From positions 1 to 13,911 of the forward strand of contig DMKB01000241.1 in NCBI GenBank assembly GCA_003454665.1: a stretch of DNA of 13,911 bases. The letters are read 5' to 3'. Position numbers and translations under genes: made by a program. This document shows positions 1 to 7,061 of the stretch, piece after piece. The DNA comes from Nitrospiraceae bacterium. Lineage in GTDB: Bacteria > Nitrospirota > UBA9217. Positions within the stretch are counted from its first letter, which is position 1. The number at the start of each line of letters is the position of its first letter. A model generated the notes under the pieces. The model did no database searches. It saw only the letters and a list, made by a program, of their open reading frames with translations, and was not told the origin of the DNA.

Positions 1-1
1 C

Positions 2-28
2 AAGGCACTGGACGCGCTGGGATTCTGA
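2..28 (+). CDS. 3' end of an unidentified plus-strand gene (partial)
   Basis: Only nine codons are visible, reading KALDALGF followed by TGA. The reading is plausible as the C-terminus of a protein running in from the left, and it would end just before the terminator of the convergent tRNA gene. Nothing can be said about function, and the other frames of so short a stretch cannot be excluded. Confidence 0.3.
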   Translation, partial: KALDALGF

Positions 29-29
29 G

Positions 30-69
30 AAAAAAAACACCGGGCGTCCATGGACTGGACACCCGGTGT
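30..69 (-). terminator. Rho-independent terminator of the tRNA-Pro gene
   Basis: On the minus strand, positions 69-57 and 49-37 form a 13-bp stem with a single G-T wobble and a 7-nt loop, followed directly by eight T residues (37-30, the stem's last base being the first T). It begins four bases after the tRNA 3' end. There is no T-run on the plus-strand side, so it should act in one direction only. It separates the minus-strand transcripts from the convergent gene ending at 28. Confidence 0.9.
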
Positions 70-72
70 GGA

Positions 73-147
<75 letters not shown>

Positions 148-156
148 CAGTGAAGT

Positions 157-185
157 ATATTATACTAATGTTTCCGGTCTGTCAA
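157..185 (-). promoter_or_regulatory. Sigma-70 promoter of tRNA-Pro
   Basis: The minus strand has a perfect TTGACA at 185-180. At 164-157 it has overlapping -10 candidates: TATAAT at 164-159 (15-nt spacer) or TAATAT at 162-157 (17-nt spacer). Either would start transcription a few bases before the tRNA 5' end at 146, as is normal for tRNA genes. The -35 box contains the TGA stop codon (184-182) of the upstream gene. Confidence 0.75.
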
Positions 186-1297
186 CGAACAATCCGCTTC
201 TGTGCCTCAATGAAATTGTCGAACGCGTCCTGATAGAAATCATTTCCCGATCGAACTGCCTCGGGAACACGCTTTTCATAAAGCTGCCTGCCATCGGCAA
301 TATCATCCTGCAGGAGTTCGAAAAACGTTCCGTTCTGAATCCCGTCCTGAACTGCTTCCTGGTTGTACAGGGCGATATCAGAAACGATTATGCGTGCAAA
401 GCGCTTCGCCTTGGCTACTGCCTCCGGATCCGACTCGTCGACATTCGAAATGGATCCTTCCGCTTCCTGAAAAACGGAGGACTCGAGCGTAAAGGAGTCA
501 GGCGCCATCGCAGAACCATCCTGCGCCTGCTGTATGAACGTGTCGAGCCACGATGACGGCTCGGCGCCCTGTCCGGCTGCTCCTCCGGCAACCATCGACG
601 ACTCCGGCGCTGCCGCGTTCGATTCATCATGCAGCAAACTCTCCGGGCTGAATTCATATTCCCCGGCATCCGGCCGTCCCGTCGAGATCTGTATGGGGGG
701 AGCATCAGATGAACTCGCCTCCTCAAACATCTCGGGATAGAGCAATTTTCGTATTTTCAGAGTCAGATATTCCGTAATTTCATGCTTTTCTATATAGTCG
801 TCAGCACCATACAGGCTGGCCGGGGTACGCTTATACCGCGATACGTCATAGGCCGACGTAAGGAGTATGACTTTAATATAATTCGTCTGTTCATCGTCCT
901 TCAACCGTCCGCAGAGTTCAAAGCCGTAAATTCCCGGAAGGCCCACGTCGACCAATAAGACCTGCGGTTTGCTTTCCATCGCTTTCTGGAGCGCCTCGGT
1001 TCCATCGGCGGCAGTATCAACGGTGAAACCCTCCTCAACGAGAATATCACGAACCATTGCCCGGGCCTCTTCACTCTCGTGCGCCACCAGCACAAGCGCA
1101 CCCTCCGGGGCTCTGGAACGAGCGCTCGATTGCGGCCCCGGGCGCGCTCCTGGAGGAGAAGCCGCTGCAGGCTCCACGCTCTCCCGGGTAGCGGTCAGGA
1201 TCGTGCCACACCGCGGACATCTCACGCGGACACCGCCGCCTGCTATTTTTGCGTTATCGATCTTGAGTTTGGCGCCACAATCACACGGTAAAATCAT
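182..1297 (-). CDS. Zinc-ribbon / receiver-domain protein with conserved helical C-terminus
   Basis: This 371-aa protein has three parts. Residues 1-39 form an MJ0042-type zinc ribbon with ligands C5, C7, C27 and C30 (CDC and CPRC). After a Pro/Ala/Ser-rich linker, residues 67-190 form a CheY-like receiver with phospho-acceptor D117 (motif VDVGLPG), T147/S148 and K171. The first acidic position is changed: where receivers carry DD or DE, this one has H73-E74. A low-complexity linker follows. The last 80 residues are a helical tail containing RFARIIVSDIALYNQEAV and FFELLQDDIADG, which I recognise from zinc-ribbon/receiver proteins of Nitrospirota and Desulfobacterota. There is no DNA-binding or enzymatic output domain, so an adaptor role is more likely than direct gene control; that is inference. 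Its ATG overlaps the rhomboid stop as ATGA, indicating translational coupling. Confidence 0.88.
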   Translation of the reverse strand: MILPCDCGAKLKIDNAKIAGGGVRVRCPRCGTILTATRESVEPAAASPPGARPGPQSSARSRAPEGALVLVAHESEEARAMVRDILVEEGFTVDTAADGTEALQKAMESKPQVLLVDVGLPGIYGFELCGRLKDDEQTNYIKVILLTSAYDVSRYKRTPASLYGADDYIEKHEITEYLTLKIRKLLYPEMFEEASSSDAPPIQISTGRPDAGEYEFSPESLLHDESNAAAPESSMVAGGAAGQGAEPSSWLDTFIQQAQDGSAMAPDSFTLESSVFQEAEGSISNVDESDPEAVAKAKRFARIIVSDIALYNQEAVQDGIQNGTFFELLQDDIADGRQLYEKRVPEAVRSGNDFYQDAFDNFIEAQKRIVR

Positions 1298-1995
1298 AGT
1301 CTTCTGAATCTCCTCCCGCCTCCAAAGGGGACGTTGCTCCGCTTGAACAATCCGATCAACACTAATCCAGCGATAAATCCGCCTATATGCGCGAACCAGG
1401 CGACCCCTCCCCCCCCGGAACCGGCGGACAAAAGGACGCTTAAAAACTGGAGCACAAGCCAGAACCCCAGAACGAAGACCGCGGGAATTTCAATGATCCG
1501 TATGAAATAAAAAACAGGGACAAGAGTAAGAACTCTCGCTCGCGGGTAGAGGAGAAGGTACGCACCGAGCACCCCCGACACCGCGCCGCTTGCCCCGATC
1601 ATGGGTACCGGCGAGGACGTGTTCGTCAGGGCGTGGCTAAAGGCGGCAAGAAAGCCGCAGAGCGTATAAAAAAATACGAAGCGCATTCTGCCCATGGCAT
1701 CTTCAACATTGTTGCCGAATATCCAGAGATACAGCATATTGCCGGCCACGTGGAGAAATCCTCCGTGCAGAAACATGGATGTGAATACCGTAACGGCGAC
1801 AGGCACTGCGCCGTCTCCTGCCGCCTGTGCGTGAAACATTCTCGCGGGAATCAGGGCAAAGGAACGAATGAAACGTTCGCCTGACTGAGGCCCCAGCCCC
1901 CATTGGTAGATAAATACAAGCGTATTGCACACTACCAGCAGCACCGTCACGATCGGAAAGCGTCTGGTCGGATTAATATCCTTTAACGGGATCAA
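1294..1995 (-). CDS. Rhomboid-family intramembrane serine protease
   Basis: This 233-aa polytopic membrane protein carries the rhomboid signature. The HGGFLHVAGNM segment supplies H82 and N86 of the oxyanion region, GASG holds the catalytic Ser136, and AHIGG holds the catalytic His203. About six hydrophobic segments are visible, starting at residue 15. Rhomboids cleave transmembrane substrates within the membrane; the substrate is not evident here. The start is TTG at 1995-1993, chosen because a GGTGGAG Shine-Dalgarno lies with its GGAG seven bases upstream. An ATG five bases further upstream (2000-1998) is in another frame and stops after two codons. The last codons GGRRFRRL run into the ATGA overlap with the zinc-ribbon/receiver gene, so the two genes form a two-gene transcript. 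Genomic links between rhomboids and receivers are not diagnostic of function. Confidence 0.93.
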   Translation of the reverse strand: MIPLKDINPTRRFPIVTVLLVVCNTLVFIYQWGLGPQSGERFIRSFALIPARMFHAQAAGDGAVPVAVTVFTSMFLHGGFLHVAGNMLYLWIFGNNVEDAMGRMRFVFFYTLCGFLAAFSHALTNTSSPVPMIGASGAVSGVLGAYLLLYPRARVLTLVPVFYFIRIIEIPAVFVLGFWLVLQFLSVLLSAGSGGGGVAWFAHIGGFIAGLVLIGLFKRSNVPFGGGRRFRRL

Positions 1996-2261
1996 GCCAT
2001 AACTCCACCATACCGTTCAAACAATGGGCGTCGCCCCCTCTTCGGAACAGTATGAGCACTCCTCTCCGGAATATTCACCGAAGCGCACTACCAGCGTGGT
2101 GGAGCCCCTCGGGCAGTACCGTCCCCCTAAGCAGAACCGCGGGGTAACGCCGTTTCGCCCCAGGCCCCGCCCCTTACTCTCCTTCATAGCTGTGCAAAAT
2201 CGTGGACCTGCGCCATGGCGCTTTTGCAAAGCAGGCTCGCCGGCTGGTACACAGAATATCT
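1996..2261 (-). other. Long leader upstream of rhomboid: structured RNA or small ORF
   Basis: About 265 bases separate the predicted start point of the promoter at 2268-2296 from the rhomboid TTG. The minus-strand transcript is G-rich with strong hairpin potential: GCGGGG/CCCCGC in the middle, GCCC-GAG-GGGC, CTTCGG/CCGAAG enclosing a 32-base loop, and the perfect palindrome GCGCCATGGCGC near the 5' end. The same stretch also contains an open frame from ATG 2187 to TGA 2017 (56 codons), with mostly G or C third positions, a CLGGRYC motif and a CSYC motif, but no clear Shine-Dalgarno. I could not match it to 6S RNA, 4.5S RNA, RNase P, tmRNA or a riboswitch. It may be a free small RNA, a cis-regulatory leader or a small cysteine-containing protein. 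Confidence 0.35.
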
Positions 2262-2267
2262 CTTGAC

Positions 2268-2296
2268 AAGATACAAAAAAACATGTTGTTTGTCAA
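2268..2296 (-). promoter_or_regulatory. Strong sigma-70 promoter for rhomboid/leader transcript
   Basis: The minus strand shows TTGACA at 2296-2291, a 17-base T-rich spacer, and TATCTT at 2273-2268: a perfect -35, an optimal spacer and a good -10. The expected start is near 2261. TTGACA also occurs on the plus strand at 2263-2268, making an inverted repeat around the promoter that could be an operator. The plus-strand copy has no good -10 and no gene to serve. Confidence 0.7.
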
Positions 2297-2377
2297 TCAG
2301 ATAAGTGATGGCGATTAAAATAACAGGACGCGAAGGATAGGGACCCGGCGTCAAGGACACTTGATAGAGAGCGGATG

Positions 2378-3799
2378 CTATTGGAAATACTGATTTACGT
2401 CTATCGGTATCTCCCGGGGATCAACGGTGGAGACTGCCATGCGTTTGTACCGCCCGGACTCCATTTCGAGCAGACTGACCTCCTCTTTTTCCGTGCCGTC
2501 ATAATCCCGGAGGAGCAGCACCCTCGGTCGCAGCAGATCTCGCGTTTGATGAATAACAAGCCCGATCTCGCCGGTACTCAGCCGGAGGAGGGTGCCGAGG
2601 GGGAAAAGTCCAACCATGTTTACGAAGGTCTTCACGAGGACTGGATCAAAATGAAAACCGCGCCTGTGGAGGAGGAGCTTGACCGCCTCCCCGGGCGGCG
2701 TCTCAATACGATAATAAACGCGGGCAGAGGTGATGGCATCGTACGTATCGGCAATCGCCACGATTTTCGAAAAAGGATGGAGTGGTGAGTCTTCATCGCC
2801 GGACCGCGGGTACCCCTTACCATCGAACTGTTGGTGGTGTTCAAAGGCGCTGACCATGGCAAGCCTTCCGACCCCGAGCAGCCCGGAAAGGATGAGTGCG
2901 CCCTCAACGGGATGGTATTTCACGATATTCCACTCCTGATCAGTAAGGGTTTCCGGCTTGTTGATTATCTCCCGGGGGATGGATACCTTGCCGATATCGT
3001 GGAGCATGCCGGCGATCCCCAGCGCGGCGATCTGGGACCGCTTGAGCGAAAGGAATGCTCCCAGTGCCATGGCAAGAATTGCGACATTGACGGAATGAAC
3101 AAACGTATACTCATCATAACTCTTGATACTCGTCAGCCCGACGAGAGCGTCCCGGTTGTCCAAAATGTTGTCCACCATGGTGTGCGAAATCGATTGGAGT
3201 CGGCGCGCGTTCAGCGCCTTTCCCGCAACCGCTGCATGGACAACCTCTTTGACCGCTTCAACACCGTCATGATAGATCTCCAAGGGCTTTTTCTCCTGCT
3301 GCTGTTCCTCCCTCCCGGCACCGCGGAGGAGGATGGCGTGCACGGCGATATTCCTGACACCACCCTGATGGAGGAGCGTCTCCATGCCGCCCTGTGCCGA
3401 GACGGTATCCGGATCGCGCTTCATGAGGTAGGCGAACGTGACCAATTCATCTCTCTTCAGCCCCTGCTGGAACGTTATTCCTCCGATACCCTTTTTGGTA
3501 ACATCTTCAGCGGTCCGAGCGAGATGCTCCTCCATGGACACGGAGAACGTTTCGAAAAAAAGCTCACCATCGACGAAATGAAAGGATGCTTCATTCCGCT
3601 TCGTAAACAGTTGTTCAAGGCACAGAAGGAGCTGCTCTGCAGACCCGAGCAAAAAAGGATGGGCCGGTGGATAGAGTGTCGCGCTCTTCAGGAGGCCCAC
3701 GAACTGTTGAAAAGCCTTTTTGGCCATATCGACGAGCTGCTGCTGCTGAAAAAAGGAGAGGCCCTGGCCTTCTTGTTCCCCCTTATCCCCGCCTGGCAT
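2378..3799 (-). CDS. HD-GYP domain protein (putative cyclic-di-GMP phosphodiesterase)
   Basis: This protein is 473 aa from the chosen start. Residues 25-160 form an N-terminal domain related to that of the upstream HEAT protein (ATLYPPAHPF; GGVRNIAVHA). Residues 227-408 form an HD-GYP domain with MLHDIGK, a YHP histidine, HHQQFDGKGYP and IADTYDAITSARVYY. The metal-ligand histidines and aspartates are present; the usual HHE is HHQ. HD-GYP enzymes hydrolyse cyclic-di-GMP, so catalysis is likely but unproven. A beta-rich tail of about 65 residues with GEIGLVIHQ follows, as in related HD-GYP proteins. The start at ATG 3799 is preferred because AGGAGG lies 7 nt upstream; the ATG two codons earlier (3805) sits only one base from that Shine-Dalgarno. 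The gene overlaps the end of the HEAT gene by 17 bases, so the two are probably translated together. Confidence 0.92.
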   Translation of the reverse strand: MPGGDKGEQEGQGLSFFQQQQLVDMAKKAFQQFVGLLKSATLYPPAHPFLLGSAEQLLLCLEQLFTKRNEASFHFVDGELFFETFSVSMEEHLARTAEDVTKKGIGGITFQQGLKRDELVTFAYLMKRDPDTVSAQGGMETLLHQGGVRNIAVHAILLRGAGREEQQQEKKPLEIYHDGVEAVKEVVHAAVAGKALNARRLQSISHTMVDNILDNRDALVGLTSIKSYDEYTFVHSVNVAILAMALGAFLSLKRSQIAALGIAGMLHDIGKVSIPREIINKPETLTDQEWNIVKYHPVEGALILSGLLGVGRLAMVSAFEHHQQFDGKGYPRSGDEDSPLHPFSKIVAIADTYDAITSARVYYRIETPPGEAVKLLLHRRGFHFDPVLVKTFVNMVGLFPLGTLLRLSTGEIGLVIHQTRDLLRPRVLLLRDYDGTEKEEVSLLEMESGRYKRMAVSTVDPREIPIDVNQYFQ

Positions 3800-5870
3800 G
3801 AGCATACCTCCTCTCTATGTCCGCAATGGCTTTCCGGGCAACCGTGCGGGTTGCGACCTGAGCGTTCCGCTCCTTCCACCATCTCAGCTTTGTGTGCTTC
3901 TTAAGAAATTGTGCCGCTGCCGGACCGCCTATCTTGCCAAGAGACTCCATTGTTTCTCTCTTGAGCTCCTGTTCCGATTTCCGGAACCTCGTGCGGGCAA
4001 GAAAATCCATGAGCACCCGCTCCTCCCGTTCGCCTGACAACGTGAATGTCCCGAGACCGCGGACGGCCATAAACCGTATATCAATGTCCTTGTCCCTGAG
4101 AAACGTGCCGAGAAGAGCGGCCGCCTTCCTCCCCCCGATGGAGACGAGGGCGCGCACGACTTCCTGCCGTATCTGAAAATTCCGGTGCCCGGAGACCCTT
4201 TTCAGATACTCGATCACTTCTTCCTTCCTGCTCTCGCCGAGGATCCCAATGATATTTCGAACGAAATACCATCGTTCGTCAGAGAGTCGTTCACCGAGCA
4301 ACGCGATCTGATTTTTTCCGAGGTCCTTTAATATCTGGACCAGAAACCGTCTGGTCGAACGATCTTCCTCTACAGACAATTTCTCAAGCAGTACGGGTGT
4401 TGCCTCGCGGTCGAGAAGCGAAAGATACGAAGAGATCGCCTGGTAATCCGCTGATCCTTTCGGTGTCGTCTGCATCGTATGAATCAAGTCAGCTATTCTC
4501 TTGTGATCTCCCGCTTTTTTTACCGCTTCCGCAAGACGTCTGCTCAAGGCAGGATCACCCGGCGTCCGGAGGGCCCGAAGTACTTCAGCAGCCCTGCTGA
4601 AGATTTTTCTGTCCAGAAGGACTATCAGGATATCCTCAAGAAGTGAAACAACTCTCGTGCATGCCGTTATCCGCTCCTCAGGATGTTCTGACGGAGCGTG
4701 TTGCCGGGCCAGCGGCAGAAGATTGATCAGCGTCGTTACCACTGCGTTCAGCGTGTCTTCCTCCAGACCGGCATCGTTCACTTTTTTGAGCGACTCCATC
4801 TCTTCAGGCGTATATTCCGAAAGTTCACGGGCAATCACTTGAAGATCGTCGGAAAGGACCGTTTCGCCATCCCCACGGGCCGCCCTGCTCTCCGTCTCCG
4901 GGGCGGCGGCAGCTGCCTTCTGGAGGAGCGACGAAACCTGCGGCACGCTGCAGGAACGGGAAAAGCGGCCGGTTATCACCTCGTGGACATCCTGGCACAA
5001 CGCTCCGCGTGCATCAGCCATTCTTTCCTGAAGCGTCTGCCGGTCGAACTCGGCATAGAGTCGCTGCGAGATGAGTCCATCGCGATATTCCGGCTCCAGG
5101 GAAAAGACCGATTTTGCTAACGCCTCGAATAGCGGCTCACGATGCTCGGAAAATTGCTCCAGCAGCTGATGGCCAACTTCCCGGTACATCCCCATGAGAT
5201 GCGTTTCCTGGCTTTCCCGTGTGCCACCGGTCTGCCGGGCAGTCTCCAGAAGCAACGTACCGAAAGCGGCGGGGTTTGAAACAAGGTCTGAAAGAACCGC
5301 GGTCCTTCCCGAGAAATGGATCTCCACGCTCTGTGCAACCCTGCCCAATTCCTGCGTCTGAACCAGCGTATCGGAACGGATCTCCTCGGAGGATCGCTCT
5401 CCAGGCGATGTCGTCACAACCGCATCCAGTGACGCATCCTTGACTGCTATGTGAGATACGCCCCGCTCCCAGAGAAGAGACTCCGTGCTGCCGCGCAATT
5501 GCAGATCCTCCTGGGACAGCGTAAGGATGTCAAATAAATCATGCAACTCGCTCTCCGTGACACCCGCCATAAGGGAAATTTCACGCACGCCGCGAGAAAA
5601 GAGGTCGGACACGATCCCCGCGTACGCCTGGATACTCTTCCCAAGCGAGATATTCTTGTACAGGACGTCGGATCGGTGCACTTCCAGGAGGAGTGCCGCT
5701 TCGTCACGAAGGAATGTTTCGAGATGCGCGTGTGATTTGTGTATCGTCTGCCGGTAGAGTGGGTTGTTCGAAGGATAGAGCCTTACTGCCCTGATGGCCG
5801 AAAACATACTCCGCACCAGTTCCTGAAGGGCCGGGGAAACCGTCTCGTCTTTAGAGTCCTGTTTCTGCAT
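3783..5870 (-). CDS. HEAT-repeat protein sharing its N-terminal domain with the HD-GYP neighbour
   Basis: This is a largely alpha-helical cytoplasmic protein of 695 aa from the ATG at 5870 (701 aa from an ATG at 5888). The first 150 residues contain VRLYPSNNPLY and ERGVSHIAVKDA, which align with LYPPAHPF and GGVRNIAVHA in the next gene, suggesting a domain shared by duplication. The middle is helical without a recognised family. The last 180 residues are HEAT or PBS-lyase-type repeats (RWYFVRNIIGILGES, IRQEVVRALVSIGG, IRFMAVRGLGTF, LKRETMESLGKIGG), a binding scaffold. No catalytic motif is visible. A role as partner or regulator of the HD-GYP protein is inference from the overlap and shared domain. 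Neither start has a Shine-Dalgarno. The 5870 start is preferred because a candidate promoter would begin transcription just before it. Confidence 0.85.
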   Translation of the reverse strand: MQKQDSKDETVSPALQELVRSMFSAIRAVRLYPSNNPLYRQTIHKSHAHLETFLRDEAALLLEVHRSDVLYKNISLGKSIQAYAGIVSDLFSRGVREISLMAGVTESELHDLFDILTLSQEDLQLRGSTESLLWERGVSHIAVKDASLDAVVTTSPGERSSEEIRSDTLVQTQELGRVAQSVEIHFSGRTAVLSDLVSNPAAFGTLLLETARQTGGTRESQETHLMGMYREVGHQLLEQFSEHREPLFEALAKSVFSLEPEYRDGLISQRLYAEFDRQTLQERMADARGALCQDVHEVITGRFSRSCSVPQVSSLLQKAAAAAPETESRAARGDGETVLSDDLQVIARELSEYTPEEMESLKKVNDAGLEEDTLNAVVTTLINLLPLARQHAPSEHPEERITACTRVVSLLEDILIVLLDRKIFSRAAEVLRALRTPGDPALSRRLAEAVKKAGDHKRIADLIHTMQTTPKGSADYQAISSYLSLLDREATPVLLEKLSVEEDRSTRRFLVQILKDLGKNQIALLGERLSDERWYFVRNIIGILGESRKEEVIEYLKRVSGHRNFQIRQEVVRALVSIGGRKAAALLGTFLRDKDIDIRFMAVRGLGTFTLSGEREERVLMDFLARTRFRKSEQELKRETMESLGKIGGPAAAQFLKKHTKLRWWKERNAQVATRTVARKAIADIERRYAHARRG

Positions 5871-5878
5871 ATAAGTAC

Positions 5879-5907
5879 AAGGTAGCATAAGAACCAGGGG
5901 GTGTCAA
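5879..5907 (-). promoter_or_regulatory. Candidate sigma-70 promoter for the HEAT/HD-GYP pair
   Basis: The minus strand has TTGACA at 5907-5902, a 17-base spacer and TACCTT at 5884-5879 (3 of 6 bases match the -10 consensus). The start point would fall near 5872, giving a nearly leaderless transcript beginning at the ATG at 5870. This fits the absence of a Shine-Dalgarno but is not strong evidence. Confidence 0.4.
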
Positions 5908-5926
5908 AGGGGCCGGCCGGTACCCC
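5906..5926 (-). terminator. Weak candidate terminator of the cytochrome/NHL operon
   Basis: On the minus strand, GGGG (5926-5923) and CCCC (5912-5909) close a hairpin with an inner CC/GG pair, a GGCC loop and a two-base TA bulge, followed by only TTT. It lies in the gap between the last NHL gene and the HEAT gene. The short U-tract makes intrinsic termination doubtful. The rest of this 147-base gap shows only a small CGCGTTG direct repeat at 5975-5990. Confidence 0.3.
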
Positions 5927-6035
5927 TATTCCCTGCAGGGCGTGCAAAACGGTCATGGGGAGGGTTGCGTGTTTCGCGTTGCGCGTTGCGGTCTGACAGA
6001 GGAACAGTACTCCTGCATACTGCGGCGGGGAGAAG

Positions 6036-7061
6036 TTATTTGCTCCGGATGTACTGGAATATCTGTACTCTCTTGTTAAGTTGGTCGGCAACATAGAGGC
6101 GGTCCTGCTCGTCTATCGAGATGCCGGCGGGCAGATACATCTCTCCAGGTCTCAATCCGAGCCCACCGACGAACAGGAGCACCCTGCCCGTACGGTCGAA
6201 AACCTGGAAATTGCTGAAGGCCGCGTCGGTCACATAAATGTGCCCGTCGGAATCAGCGGCAATCCCTTTGGGATTGGCAAAAAAACCGGGGCCGTCTCCG
6301 GCCGAACCGAAGGACGTGATGAACGTCCCCTCGGGATCAAAAACCTGCACCCTGAAATTCCTCACATCCAGGACATAGACCGTCCCTCCCCGATCTATCG
6401 TTATATCGAGGGGCATATTAAACTGGCCCTTGGATGCTCCCCGACCACCGAATTCGAAGAGCCGCTTTCCGTCGAGGCCGAGCACAATCACCTTGTTCCC
6501 AAGAGCATCCACTACGTAGAGTCTGCCGAGGTTTTCATTCAGCGCAAGAGAAACCGTCTTACTTCCCTTCAACGGAAAGGCCGTTTTATACCTGCCTCCG
6601 GCATCATAGAGCACGATCCGCTGCCCCCCGGCATCGGAAACATAGATCGTCCCTTCCCGATCCAGCACCACTGCCGACGGGTGCCGCATCGCACCTTCCT
6701 CTCCCACGACCATAAGACGGCGTCTGTTCAGGTCAAAAATAAGTATGCGCTTCATGAGGATATCTGCTACGGCTATCTTCCCGTCCCGGGCAGATACGCC
6801 GTAGGGGCGAAGCATACTGTCGAAATAATCCTTGCCGAACAGCTTTTCCTTAAAGGAGTAGACCCGTCCGATGTCATCTTCCGAATAAAGAGAGCGCAGA
6901 TACTTGATCCGCGGCGGGTCCGGAGGAGGCGGCCAGAACAGGTTGTCCGGCTCAGGCGGACGTCGTGGTGGAGAACACGCAGCCGGAATGAAGAAAAACA
7001 GAGAAACGATGAGAGCAAGGATGCCCCTCACTCGCCTGGGCATGCGGTTATTGCTTACCAT
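6036..7061 (-). CDS. Secreted six-bladed NHL-repeat beta-propeller lipoprotein
   Basis: This 341-aa protein has a signal peptide with a basic n-region (MPRRVRG), a hydrophobic core and a lipobox-like IPAAC with the Cys at about residue 29, followed by a proline-rich linker. Six NHL blades follow from about residue 85, each with an x-x-DxxGxIYVxDxxxxRIxVFD pattern; examples are YVSDAGGQRIVLYD, YVLDVRNFRVQVFD and YVADQLNKRVQIFQ. NHL propellers are usually protein-binding platforms; no enzyme residues are evident. It is a divergent paralogue of the preceding gene, and its first codons overlap that gene's end by 14 bases. An alternative start at ATG 7043 removes six residues and the overlap. Neither start has a clear Shine-Dalgarno, consistent with coupled translation. 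A role in holding or organising the cytochromes at the envelope is inference from operon position. Confidence 0.88.
   Translation of the reverse strand: MVSNNRMPRRVRGILALIVSLFFFIPAACSPPRRPPEPDNLFWPPPPDPPRIKYLRSLYSEDDIGRVYSFKEKLFGKDYFDSMLRPYGVSARDGKIAVADILMKRILIFDLNRRRLMVVGEEGAMRHPSAVVLDREGTIYVSDAGGQRIVLYDAGGRYKTAFPLKGSKTVSLALNENLGRLYVVDALGNKVIVLGLDGKRLFEFGGRGASKGQFNMPLDITIDRGGTVYVLDVRNFRVQVFDPEGTFITSFGSAGDGPGFFANPKGIAADSDGHIYVTDAAFSNFQVFDRTGRVLLFVGGLGLRPGEMYLPAGISIDEQDRLYVADQLNKRVQIFQYIRSK

Noticed and set aside
1996..2261. 6S, 4.5S, RNase P or tmRNA identity for the leader
   Set aside because: None of the conserved cores I know of these RNAs can be found; the CCACCA string alone is not enough for tmRNA.
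2263..2268. TTGACA on the plus strand
   Set aside because: The sequence 17 bases downstream (TTGTTT) is a poor -10 and no plus-strand gene follows; it is better seen as part of a dyad around the minus-strand promoter.
2831..3904. Long plus-strand open frame (357 codons) opposite the HD-GYP gene
   Set aside because: It is antisense to a clear HD-GYP gene, has no recognisable domain and reads as a shadow of that gene.
5975..5990. CGCGTTG direct repeat
   Set aside because: Only two copies of seven bases; too short to call a repeat element.
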